Shown piece after piece: positions 22,989-30,903 of a stretch of 64,000 bases of DNA; position 1 is the first letter of the stretch, and the number at the start of each line of letters is the position of its first letter. Source of the stretch: an uncultured Clostridia bacterium. Lineage in GTDB: Bacteria; Bacillota; Clostridia; Christensenellales; Borkfalkiaceae. The notes under the pieces are model-generated. The model did not search any database and was not told where the DNA came from. It was given only the letters and a program-made list of their open reading frames with translations. A program made the translations under genes and the position numbers. Location of the stretch: the NCBI GenBank assembly GCA_947628675.1, contig CANRAR010000001.1, positions 1 through 64,000 of the forward strand, written 5' to 3'.

Positions 22989-23896
22989 TGGCAGACTTAC
23001 GCGTCAACCTCTGCGGGGTCACCCTCAAAAACCCCGTCATTCCCGCCTCGGGCACGTTCGGCTTCGGGCGCGAGTACCACGAAATTTACGATATTTCCAT
23101 CCTCGGCGCGGTGGCAACCAAGGGTCTCACCCTCCGCCCCCGCGCGGGCAACCCCACGCCCCGCATCGCCGAGCGTCGCGGCGTCATCCTGAATGCCGTC
23201 GGGCTGCAAAATCCCGGCGTGGAGCATTTCATCGCGCACGACCTTGCTTGGCTGAAAGAAAAAACCAAGGTCATCGCCAACGTCGCGGGGGAGACGCTCG
23301 CGGAGTACGGCGAAATTTGCGCCCGCCTCAACGGTCTCGTGGATTTTTTGGAACTCAACATCTCCTGTCCCAACGTGAAGTGCGGCGGCATGGCGTTCGG
23401 CGTCAAGCCGGGGAGCATCGAGGAAGTCACCGCCGTCGCCAAGAAAAATTGCCCCCAAACGCCCCTCATCGTCAAACTCTCGCCCAACGTGGAGAGCATC
23501 GCGGAGAGCGCGCGGGCGGCGGAGCGGGGCGGCGCGGATGCAATTTCCCTTGTCAACACGTTTACGGGGCTCGCGATCGATATCGAACGCCGCCGTCCCG
23601 TCCTTGCCAACAACACGGGCGGCGTGTCGGGCGCGGGCATCAAGCCCATCGCCGTCCGCATGGTGTACGAGGCGGCGCGCGCCGTCAAAATTCCCGTCGT
23701 CGGCATGGGCGGCATCACCTGCGCGGAGGACGCGGTGGAATTTCTCATGGCGGGCGCCACTGCCGTGCAGGTGGGCACGGAGAACTTCACGGATACCCGC
23801 GCCTGCCCCCGCATCATCGAAGGCCTCAACACTTGGTGCGATGCCCACTCCGTCGAAGCCCTCTCCTCCCTCACCGGCACCTTGAAACTCAACTGA
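22988..23896 (+). CDS. pyrD: dihydroorotate dehydrogenase B catalytic subunit
   Basis: Oxidises dihydroorotate to orotate using FMN. The 302-residue class 1B enzyme is confirmed by its pairing with pyrK and by the catalytic-Cys motif LNISCPNVKCGGMAFG. Other conserved parts are FGFGREYHEIYD, VKLSPNV, NTFTGLAIDI and GMGGITCAEDAVEF. Its stop is followed by a repeat-filled 287-base gap before pyrE. Confidence 0.95.
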   Translation: MADLRVNLCGVTLKNPVIPASGTFGFGREYHEIYDISILGAVATKGLTLRPRAGNPTPRIAERRGVILNAVGLQNPGVEHFIAHDLAWLKEKTKVIANVAGETLAEYGEICARLNGLVDFLELNISCPNVKCGGMAFGVKPGSIEEVTAVAKKNCPQTPLIVKLSPNVESIAESARAAERGGADAISLVNTFTGLAIDIERRRPVLANNTGGVSGAGIKPIAVRMVYEAARAVKIPVVGMGGITCAEDAVEFLMAGATAVQVGTENFTDTRACPRIIEGLNTWCDAHSVEALSSLTGTLKLN

Positions 23897-23902
23897 TTTT
23901 CG

Positions 23903-24140
23903 TCCCGCATCGTTTTTACTTGCCCTCCCCGTCCCCCGCGTCATTCTGCCCCGCGCGCACTATTCGTCTACTAAGCGCGGCACGAAGTAGCGCGCCGCGA
24001 CAGGAGCGCTGGCGGGCGCGACGGGGCTGCGGCGGTTCCTGCCGCCGTAGCCAAGTGGGGTGGGGCTTTCTCCTTTCCCATCCCGCATCGTTTTTACCTG
24101 CCCTCCCCCTTTGTAAGGGGGAGGGGTAGGGGAGGGGGTT
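23903..24140 (+). repeat. repeat insertion between pyrD and pyrE, flanked by a 28-bp direct repeat
   Basis: The same 28 bases (TCCCGCATCGTTTTTACYTG + CCCTCCCC) occur at 23903-23930 and 24081-24108 with one difference. Between them lie modules A and D and a module E (GACAGGAGCGCTGGCGGGCG...) that is also found, inverted, at about 41.19-41.24 kb. A small CCCCCTTTG..AAGGGGG hairpin follows. No gene is visible. Confidence 0.8.
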
Positions 24141-24183
24141 GGGTCACTTCATCCCCCCAACACAATCTTCCAAGGAGGCAACT

Positions 24184-24837
24184 ATGCTCGCATACAAGCA
24201 ACAATTCATTCAATTCATGGTGGAAAGCGGTGTACTTCTCTTCGGCGACTTCACGCTTAAAAGCGGCCGCCGCGCGCCCTATTTTATCAACGCGGGCAAG
24301 TACCGCACGGGGGAGCAGATCGCCCGCCTCGGCGAGTACTACGCCGCCTGCTATCTCGAAAATAAAATTGCGGCAAAAACGCTCGTCGGGCCCGCCTACA
24401 AGGGCATTCCGCTCGCCGTCTCCACGGCCATCGCGCTTGCCAAAAACCACGGCGTCAACGTCGGGTACTGCTTCGATCGGAAGGAGGCCAAGGATCACGG
24501 CGAAGGGGGAATGTTCGTGGGCGCGGAACTTTGTGACGGCGACGAGGTGTGCCTCATCGAGGACGTCATGACGTCGGGCAAGGCGCTCCGCGAAATTCTG
24601 CCCAAACTCGCCGCCGAGGCAAACGTTCATGCCACATCCATGCTCATCTCGGTGGATCGGCAGGAGAAGGGCACGGGCGGCAAGTCGGCGGTCGAGGAGG
24701 CGTACGAGCAGTTCGGCGTCAAAGTCCACGCCGTCGTCACCATGGCGGACATCCTCGAGGCAATCGAGACGGGCGTCATCGGCGGCAAGGAGTACCTCCC
24801 CGCCATGCTCGCCTACCGCGCCCAATTCGGCGCCTGA
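24184..24837 (+). CDS. pyrE: orotate phosphoribosyltransferase
   Basis: Joins orotate to PRPP to give OMP, the substrate of PyrF. The 217-residue product has the PRPP motif CLIEDVMTSGKALRE, the orotate-binding FTLKSGRRAPYFINAG and VGPAYKGIPLA. AAGGAGG precedes the ATG. It lies in line with the pyr operon but is separated from pyrD by the repeat cluster; no separate promoter is evident, so read-through from pyrD is likely. Confidence 0.95.
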   Translation: MLAYKQQFIQFMVESGVLLFGDFTLKSGRRAPYFINAGKYRTGEQIARLGEYYAACYLENKIAAKTLVGPAYKGIPLAVSTAIALAKNHGVNVGYCFDRKEAKDHGEGGMFVGAELCDGDEVCLIEDVMTSGKALREILPKLAAEANVHATSMLISVDRQEKGTGGKSAVEEAYEQFGVKVHAVVTMADILEAIETGVIGGKEYLPAMLAYRAQFGA

Positions 24838-24847
24838 ATTTCCGCCC

Positions 24848-25035
24848 CGCCCTCGGCTGCCCCCTTTTCAAGGGGGCGGCTCCGCCAAAGGCGGTGGTGG
24901 GGGTTTCCCTCATACCGAGCCCGCCGCCTGAACCACCTTTTCCTCATACCGAGCCCGCCCTTTGGGTTATCGCGTCATTCTGAGGGAGCGTAGCGACCGA
25001 AGAATCCCGAAAAACGAAGTCCGCCCCTCATCCCG
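24848..25035 (+). repeat. intergenic repeat mosaic after pyrE
   Basis: Three modules in series: B (CCCCCTTTTCAAGGGGGCGG ... GGCGGTGGTGGGGGTT), two TCATACCGAGCCCGCC units, and the short form of A (CGTCATTCTGAGGGAGCG ... GAAGAATCCCGAAAAACGAA). No gene is visible. Confidence 0.8.
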
Positions 25036-25087
25036 CCCGCCTCTGCGGGCGGTTCTATTTTCCCCGCGCCGTTCATACGCTAACCGT

Positions 25088-27691
25088 ATGGAACAGTACG
25101 GACAACCCATCAAAGAGGTCTGCGCGCGCACGGGGAGCGGGAGCGGCGGCCTCACCTCTGCGGAGGCGGCGCAGCGCCTCGCAAAAAACGGCGCAAACGC
25201 CATCAAGAGCGGCAAAAAGAGGAGCAAACTTCTCCTCTTTTTCGCGCAGTTCAAGGATCTCATGACGCTCATCCTCGTCGCGGCGGCGGCGCTCTCCGCC
25301 GTGCTTGCCTTCGTCACGCGCGATAGAAACGAACTCGCCGATACGGGCATCCTTCTCTTCATCATCTTCCTGAACGCCGTCGTCGGCTTTTTCCAGCAGT
25401 ACCGCGCCGACGTCGCCCTCGAAAAACTCAAAAAACTGTCGTCGTCCACGGCGAAGGTCGTGCGGGACGGCAAAATTTTCGTCGTGGATGCCGAAGACCT
25501 CGTCGTCGGCGACGTCATCGAACTTGCGGAGGGCGACCGCGTCCCCGCCGACTGCCGCATTTTAAGTTCTTCGGATTTCCGCACCGATGAATCGTCGCTC
25601 ACGGGCGAGAGTCGCCCCGTCAAAAAGCGGGACTGCGTCGTCACCAAAAAGTCGCTCTCCGAGCGCGCCAACACGGCGTTCATGTCCACCTACTGCGTCC
25701 ACGGGGCGGCGCGGTGCCTCGTCGTCGCCACGGGCATGGATACGGAGATGGGCAAGATCGCCGCCCTCCTCAAAGACCGCAAGGAGCCGCCCTCCCCCCT
25801 CGATAAGACGTTGAAAAAACTCGGCAAGATAATTACGGCGACCGTGCTTTCCGTCGCCGCCGTGCTCTTTTTGGGCGGCATTCTCGCGGCGCGCGTGGGC
25901 TTTTTGCAGAACGTGATGAACGCCGTCGCCGTCGCCGTCGCAGCCATTCCCGAGGGCATGGGCGCCGTCGTCACCGTCATTCTCGCCATGGGCGTCCAGC
26001 GCATGGCGAAGTCCCGCGCCGTCATCCGAAAACTCAATGCGGTGCAGTCGCTCGGCAGTTGCAGCGTCATCTGTTCGGATAAGACGGGCACCCTCACCGA
26101 GAACAAAATGACGGTGGAGGAGATCGCCACAGATTTTTCCGAGCCGTCGGAGCGCTATGCGGATACCGCCCCGCAAAGGCGGCTTCTACGGTGTATGCGC
26201 GCCTGCCACAGCGTACGGGGAGAAAGAGGCGGGTACGTGGGCGACCCCACCGAGGTCGCCCTCCTCGAATATGCCGACCGCTGCGGCTTGGAGGCGCACT
26301 TCCGCGTCCTCGGCGGCACCCCCTTCTCCTCCGAGCGCAAGCGCATGAGCGTGTACGCCGAAGCGGAGGGGAAACGCGCCCTGTATGTAAAGGGGGGCGC
26401 GGAAATTGTTTTGGGGCTTTGTGAAAAAATTTACGACGGCGAGAGCCGCCCCATAACCGACGCCGACCGCGCCGCCATTCTTTCCCGCCAAAGGGAGATG
26501 GAGGGGCGCGCCATGCGCGTTCTCGCGTTTGCCGAGGGCGAAAAGGAGGAGGAGCGGGGGCTCACTTTCTTGGGGCTTGCCGCCATGCTCGATCCCCCCA
26601 AGGCGGGCGCGAGGGAGGCGGTAGAGGCCTGTGCCCGCGCGGGCGTCAAGACGGTCATGATCACGGGCGACAGCCCCGAGACGGCGTTTGCGATCGCCTC
26701 CCGCCTCGGCATTGCAAAATGCCGCGAGGAGGTCATCACGGGCGACGAAATCGACGACATGGGGGCGGAATATGAAAAAAACGCGGGGCGGTATTCCGTC
26801 TACGCGCGCGTCTCCCCGGGGCACAAGTCGCAGATCGTCAAGGCGCTCCAAGCGCAGGGGGAAGTCGTCGCCATGACGGGCGACGGCGTCAACGATGCGC
26901 CCGCGCTTCGCGCCGCCGATGTGGGCGTCGCCATGGGCTCGGGTACCGACGTCACCAAGGGCGCCGCGGACATGGTGCTCACGGACGACGATTTTTCCAC
27001 GATGGTGAAGGCGGTCGAGGAGGGGCGCAACGTCTTTTTCAACATCAAAAAGACCATCGCCTTCTTCCTCGCCACCAACCTCGCCGAAGTGTTGTGTGTG
27101 CTCATCGCCTCGCTCGTATTCTGGCGGGTGGGATTTCTGACGTCCACCCAACTTCTGTGGGTCAACCTCATCACCGATTCCCTGCCCGTCCTCGCGCTCG
27201 GCGTCGAGCGCACCGAGGGCACGATGACGCGCGGACCCGTCTCGGATAAAGAAATTTTTTCGGCGCGGTCGCTCCTGCGCATGGCGTTCTTTGCCATATT
27301 GCAGACGGCGGTCGTGCTCGGCGTCTTCATCTACGGGCTCGCGCATTGGGGCGAGGGCGCGGCGCGCACCGCGGCGTTTTTGACGCTTTCTCTTTGCGAA
27401 CTCTTCCACGCCTTCAACGTCCGCTCGGACAGGGCGAACCTCAAAGATTTGTTCTCCAACCGCGCACTGCTTCTCACCGTCGCCGTCGGCGTTCTCGTCA
27501 ACGTGCTGCTCGTCGTCGTGCCGCCTCTCTGTGCGGCGTTCGACCTCGTGCCTTTAAGCGGCGCGCAGTGGACGGCGGTCGCGCTCCTCTCCTTCTCCAT
27601 CGTGCCCGCGGGCTTTTGCTATAAGGCGCTCGCGCAGTGCAAGTTCAAAAGGCGCGGAAGGCGTATCCCGCTTCGCGGAAGTGCGCAATGA
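25088..27691 (+). CDS. P-type cation ATPase (Ca2+-transporting type)
   Basis: An 867-residue P2A-like ATPase. In order: an N-terminal cation-ATPase domain (about 1-70), membrane helices M1-M2, the actuator domain with LTGES, the ion-site helix with PEGMGAVVT (residues 288-296; the usual form is PEGLPAVVT), the phosphorylated Asp 331 in CSDKTGTLTE, the nucleotide domain (KGGAE), MTGDGVNDAPAL, and six C-terminal helices. ATG 25088 begins the conserved N-terminus but has no Shine-Dalgarno sequence; a weak TACGCT box six bases upstream is possible. The substrate is probably Ca2+. The 3' end overlaps the convergent deacetylase gene by 47 bases. Confidence 0.9.
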   Translation: MEQYGQPIKEVCARTGSGSGGLTSAEAAQRLAKNGANAIKSGKKRSKLLLFFAQFKDLMTLILVAAAALSAVLAFVTRDRNELADTGILLFIIFLNAVVGFFQQYRADVALEKLKKLSSSTAKVVRDGKIFVVDAEDLVVGDVIELAEGDRVPADCRILSSSDFRTDESSLTGESRPVKKRDCVVTKKSLSERANTAFMSTYCVHGAARCLVVATGMDTEMGKIAALLKDRKEPPSPLDKTLKKLGKIITATVLSVAAVLFLGGILAARVGFLQNVMNAVAVAVAAIPEGMGAVVTVILAMGVQRMAKSRAVIRKLNAVQSLGSCSVICSDKTGTLTENKMTVEEIATDFSEPSERYADTAPQRRLLRCMRACHSVRGERGGYVGDPTEVALLEYADRCGLEAHFRVLGGTPFSSERKRMSVYAEAEGKRALYVKGGAEIVLGLCEKIYDGESRPITDADRAAILSRQREMEGRAMRVLAFAEGEKEEERGLTFLGLAAMLDPPKAGAREAVEACARAGVKTVMITGDSPETAFAIASRLGIAKCREEVITGDEIDDMGAEYEKNAGRYSVYARVSPGHKSQIVKALQAQGEVVAMTGDGVNDAPALRAADVGVAMGSGTDVTKGAADMVLTDDDFSTMVKAVEEGRNVFFNIKKTIAFFLATNLAEVLCVLIASLVFWRVGFLTSTQLLWVNLITDSLPVLALGVERTEGTMTRGPVSDKEIFSARSLLRMAFFAILQTAVVLGVFIYGLAHWGEGAARTAAFLTLSLCELFHAFNVRSDRANLKDLFSNRALLLTVAVGVLVNVLLVVVPPLCAAFDLVPLSGAQWTAVALLSFSIVPAGFCYKALAQCKFKRRGRRIPLRGSAQ

Positions 27692-28331
27692 TGCGGGGGA
27701 GCGCTTCCACGGTCGCCTCGTGCCCCGCGCCGTCGTGCATGAGGAGGACGACGCGCGATTTATTGCCCGCCGTCTTTATCGCGGTTTTCAGAATGCTCTC
27801 GGCGGTGGCGTCCTTGGCGATGCCGTCGCCGCACTCGGCGTTCCAACTTACAACGGTGTAGCCCTGCGCCTCCACGAGCGATTTCTGCCGCGCCCGCTGC
27901 TCGCCGCCGTAGGGGAAGCGGTAGAGGGAGGGGGCGGCGCCCGTCACATCTTTGATGGCGGCGGCGCAGTCGGCAATATCCTTGAGGAGGGCTTCCTCCG
28001 AGGCGTAGATCTGCGAGGCGATGTGCGTCATGGAGTGCACCCCGATGGAGTGCCCCTCCTCCGCCATGCGCCGCACGATGCCGCGGCGGGTCGCAATGTG
28101 CTCGCCCACCAAAAAGAAGGTCGCGGGCACTTTTTCCTCCTTCAAAACGTCGAGCACGGCGGAGGTCACTTTGGTGGAGGGGCCGTCGTCAAACGTCAAA
28201 TAAATTTGCTTCTCGGTGTCGGCGAACACGAATGCGGGCTTTGCCGCCGTTGTGTAGCGGGTGCCGAAGTGCGCCAAAAACACGAGGAGCGCCACGAAGA
28301 AAACGGCGAAGGGGATGTACTTTTTCTGCAT
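27645..28331 (-). CDS. polysaccharide deacetylase (NodB domain)
   Basis: A 228-residue extracytoplasmic enzyme with one N-terminal signal or membrane segment (about 5-22). The NodB motifs are present: LTFDDGPST (metal-binding Asp pair), the HSMTH metal triad, RFPYGGE and VSWNAECGDG. It is similar in layout to PdaA/PdaB-type peptidoglycan or spore deacetylases. Start ATG 28331 is chosen because the membrane segment follows directly; the open frame further upstream lies across the epimerase promoter. It is convergent with the ATPase gene and shares 47 bases with it at the 3' end. Confidence 0.88.
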   Translation of the reverse strand: MQKKYIPFAVFFVALLVFLAHFGTRYTTAAKPAFVFADTEKQIYLTFDDGPSTKVTSAVLDVLKEEKVPATFFLVGEHIATRRGIVRRMAEEGHSIGVHSMTHIASQIYASEEALLKDIADCAAAIKDVTGAAPSLYRFPYGGEQRARQKSLVEAQGYTVVSWNAECGDGIAKDATAESILKTAIKTAGNKSRVVLLMHDGAGHEATVEALPRIIAHFREAGYAFRAF

Positions 28332-28362
28332 ACTTTGAGTTTGCGGAAATTTGCGGAAAATA

Positions 28363-28391
28363 TTTACATCCGCGGGCGGTTGTGGTATAAT
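28363..28391 (+). promoter_or_regulatory. promoter of the epimerase gene
   Basis: TTTACA, 17-base spacer, TATAAT. AAAAGGAGAGG in the short leader is the ribosome-binding site. Confidence 0.85.
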
Positions 28392-28410
28392 GGCGGAAAA
28401 GGAGAGGCAT

Positions 28411-29445
28411 ATGATTTCACAGAAGGTTTTCGGAAAAACGGCAGACGGGCAGGAGGTTCTCGCCTTCACCCTTGCGGACGGCGCATCCCACGCGACGATC
28501 TTGAATTTCGGCGGCATCGTGCAGAGCATCGTGGTGCCCGATAGGGCGGGCAACCCCACCGACGTCATCTTGGGCTACAACGACGTTGCGGGGTATGAAA
28601 ATAACGGCGGCTACCTCGGCGCGCTCATCGGCAGGTTCGGCAACCGCATCGGCGAGGGAAAACTCGTCATCGACGGCAAGCAGTACAATTTGTATTGCAA
28701 CGACCGCGGCAACCACCTCCACGGCGGCAAGGTCGGCTTCAACAAAAAAATCTGGTCGCATAAAATTGAGGGCGATGCGCTGGTTCTCTCCATCGTCTCG
28801 CCCGACGGCGAGGAGAACTACCCCGGCACTTTGCAGGTGGAGGTGCGCTACACCTTCCGGGGCGGCGAACTTACGATCTCCTACCGCGCGACGACGGATA
28901 AGGAGACGGCGGTCAACCTCACCAACCACGCGTACTTCAATTTGAACGGCGAGGCGGACGGCTCGATTTTGGACAATGAACTGCAAATTGACTGCGATAT
29001 GATCACGCCCACAAACCCGACGATGATCCCCGTCGGCGGGTATCGGATGGTGAAGGGGACGCCCTTCGACTTCAACGCGCCCAAACCCATCGGGCAGGAC
29101 ATTGAGGCGGACGACATCGACTTGAAGCAGGGGAATGGGTACGATCACTGCCACGTGCTCAAAAACAAGTGCGGCGAATATATAAAGTACGCCGTTGCAA
29201 AGAGCCACAAGACGGGCATCACCATGACGTGCTTCACCGATATGCCCGCCGTGCAATTTTACGCGGGCAACGGGCTTCACCAACAGGGCAAGAGCATCTA
29301 CTACGGAAAGCGCGCGGGATTTTGCCTCGAAACGCAGGCAATCCCCAACAACGTGAACGTGCCCGAGTACGCCCAAAGGGGCAGTTCGATTTTGAAGCCG
29401 GGCGAGGTTTATAACTTCCGCGCCGCCTACAAATTCGAGGCATAG
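28411..29445 (+). CDS. galM: aldose 1-epimerase (galactose mutarotase)
   Basis: Interconverts alpha and beta anomers of hexoses. The 344-residue product has FGGIVQSIVVPDR, GALIGRFGNRI, NHLHGGKVGFNKKIW (catalytic-region His), NLTNHAYFNL (second His), YDHCHVL and the C-terminal FCLETQAIPN with the Glu general base. A good ribosome-binding site and promoter define the start. It stands alone; no other sugar genes are nearby. Confidence 0.93.
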   Translation: MISQKVFGKTADGQEVLAFTLADGASHATILNFGGIVQSIVVPDRAGNPTDVILGYNDVAGYENNGGYLGALIGRFGNRIGEGKLVIDGKQYNLYCNDRGNHLHGGKVGFNKKIWSHKIEGDALVLSIVSPDGEENYPGTLQVEVRYTFRGGELTISYRATTDKETAVNLTNHAYFNLNGEADGSILDNELQIDCDMITPTNPTMIPVGGYRMVKGTPFDFNAPKPIGQDIEADDIDLKQGNGYDHCHVLKNKCGEYIKYAVAKSHKTGITMTCFTDMPAVQFYAGNGLHQQGKSIYYGKRAGFCLETQAIPNNVNVPEYAQRGSSILKPGEVYNFRAAYKFEA

Positions 29446-29479
29446 AGCAAAAATAAATTGAGTAAGAATTTCGCGGTTT

Positions 29480-29509
29480 TTGCAAAAATTCCGCTCGATA
29501 AATTATAAT
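29480..29509 (+). promoter_or_regulatory. possible promoter facing the hairpin of the 190-bp repeat
   Basis: TTGCAA, 18-base spacer, TATAAT. Predicted transcription would start about 10 bases before a 23-bp perfect hairpin with seven T, so it would make a very short terminated RNA. Confidence 0.4.
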
Positions 29510-29520
29510 GTTTTCCTTTT

Positions 29521-29714
29521 AAGCCCCCTGCTGCGCCGCGCGCTGCCGCCGCCCTTGCGGCTGCTGCCGCGCGCGGCGCAGCAGGGGGCTTTTTTTCAAC
29601 CGCCGCGCGCATTTTTTGCTCTTTTTCTCTCTTCACAATGTAATGGTACCACAAAATTTTTCCGCTTTGGGGGATGTGTGACACACTTTTTGAAAAAAGT
29701 CGGAAAATTTTTTT
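29521..29714 (-). repeat. 190-bp repeat element with terminal hairpin, copy 1
   Basis: Read on the minus strand, this runs from an A/T-rich end (CTTTTTTCAAAAA), through AATTTTGTGGTACCATTACA and GAGAGAAAAAGAGC, to a large hairpin with perfect 23-bp arms. The same order and much of the sequence recur on the + strand at 55971-56158. On the + strand the hairpin is followed by seven T and can also end galM transcription. Confidence 0.8.
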
Positions 29715-29905
29715 GGGGAAGATACGCTCACGCGCCGCCGCGGCTCGAAGAGCCGCGGCGACGCGTTCGGTATGAGGAAAGAGCCGCCGAAGGCAACGCC
29801 TTCGGCGGCTCTTTTCTCATGTCTTTTTGACCCCATGTTGTGGGTCGCATTTTCGGATATCCCGAATGTTGTGGATAACATTTCCGAACATTCCGATGAA
29901 ATTTT
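29715..29905. other. palindrome-rich gap
   Basis: It holds module C (GATACGCTC ... TTCGGTATGAGG, enclosing the palindrome CGCCGCGGCTCGAAGAGCCG plus CGGCG) and a terminator-like hairpin (GAGCCGCCGAAGGC with its complement, then TTTT, 29781-29815). The rest is AT-rich DNA with no gene. Confidence 0.6.
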
Positions 29906-29945
29906 AGCATATTGAAAAAAATTTCAAAAAATTTTCTTCAAACGG

Positions 29946-29973
29946 TTGACAGGGGGGGGGCGCCTGTTAAAAT
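29946..29973 (+). promoter_or_regulatory. promoter of the collagen-like protein locus
   Basis: TTGACA, 16-base spacer including nine G in a row, TAAAAT preceded by TGT. Confidence 0.75.
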
Positions 29974-29979
29974 GAAAAC

Positions 29980-30112
29980 ATCTCTCTTCCCATCGGTGGA
30001 AACCGTCTCTGCGGGGAGACGGGAAAAGAGGGATTGCGGTTTGTGGATGTTCCGCGCGCTTCGGCGTGCGGAACACAGATCCGCAAAAGAACACGGGAGA
30101 AAATAAGGAGGA
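29980..30112 (+). promoter_or_regulatory. structured 5' leader of unknown type
   Basis: About 130 bases of leader contain at least three hairpins: CGGT-GGAA-ACCG, CCGTCTC-TGCG-GGGAGACGG and GTTCCGCGCGC-TTC-GGCGTGCGGAAC. The CTCTCTTCCC and GGGAAAAGAG arms enclose the first two. It matches no riboswitch class that I know and has no clear terminator before the gene. Confidence 0.5.
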
Positions 30113-30118
30113 AGAGGA

Positions 30119-30874
30119 ATGGCAACGATGGTTTGCATTGCGTCGGGGCTTGCGTGGCTTCCGTTTGCGGCGTCGGTGGCGATCGCGGCGGTCTTGGTCG
30201 CGGTGATCCTTTCGATGAGAAAGTTCTTCGCCCTGTACGGCGAAGAAGCCGAAGAGCCCGCCGCGCCCGAGCAGTCTGCCGAACCCGAGCCCGCCGCGAA
30301 CGTGGCGACGCTTGCGCCCGAGAACGGTGCGCAAGACGCGGAAGCGGCGGCGACCTTGGCAGTTACGGCGGTTGCGGACGGACAGACGCAGACGTATTAC
30401 GACCGCACGTATCTTGCGCGGCTCATTCAGTCGGACGAAGAGGTCAAGGCGCGGTATTCCCGCATGAAGAACGCCTTGCTCGCGTACGCGGGGGTGAGGG
30501 CGCGCGTCAGCCGTAAGAAAGAGACGTTTCGTTTGGGGAGGGCGACGGTGGCGGCGTTCCGTTTCAAGGGAAAAACGCTCTGTCTGTATTTTGCCGTTCC
30601 CGCGGAGTACGGCGAGGGCAAATACAGGCTCGAACCCGTAAAGGGGGCGGCAGGCAAAGACACGCCGTCGATGATCCGCTTAAAGAATGAAACGCGGGCA
30701 AAGCGCGCCGCCGCGCTCATCGACAGCATGCTCGCCGAGCGGAACGCGCAGAAACAGGAGCGCGAGCAGAGCAACTACGCGCCGCCCTATGAAAACGACG
30801 AGACGCTTCTTTCGAAAGGGCTCATCAAACCCAAGACGGGCTCTTTCCGTCCGACGCCTGCGAAACGGGCGTAA
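30119..30874 (+). CDS. membrane-anchored protein with an unnamed clostridial domain
   Basis: A 251-residue protein with one membrane helix (about 8-32), an Ala/Pro/Glu-rich linker (about 40-90), then a folded domain (about 95-210) with YYDRTYLARLIQSDEEVKARY, KNALLAYAGVRARVS, FRFKGKTLCLYFAVP and IRLKNETRAKRAAALIDSM. I recall similar LIQS..LK..LLSY..V..R.SWR blocks as a recurrent uncharacterised domain in uncultured clostridia, but have no name for it. AAGGAGGAAG precedes the ATG. It is the first gene behind the structured leader and is followed after 29 bases by the collagen-like surface protein. Its function is unknown. Confidence 0.7.
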   Translation: MATMVCIASGLAWLPFAASVAIAAVLVAVILSMRKFFALYGEEAEEPAAPEQSAEPEPAANVATLAPENGAQDAEAAATLAVTAVADGQTQTYYDRTYLARLIQSDEEVKARYSRMKNALLAYAGVRARVSRKKETFRLGRATVAAFRFKGKTLCLYFAVPAEYGEGKYRLEPVKGAAGKDTPSMIRLKNETRAKRAAALIDSMLAERNAQKQEREQSNYAPPYENDETLLSKGLIKPKTGSFRPTPAKRA

Positions 30875-30903
30875 ACAACAACGATTTTGAGGAGGAAACA
30901 ATC

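Noticed and set aside
24962-25087. N-terminal extension of the P-type ATPase upstream of ATG 25088
   Set aside because: The upstream open frame is made of intergenic repeat modules; the family N-terminus begins at 25088.
28332-28568. Longer start for the polysaccharide deacetylase
   Set aside because: The extra 79 codons are antisense to the epimerase gene and its promoter and lack any domain. The signal segment begins at 28331.
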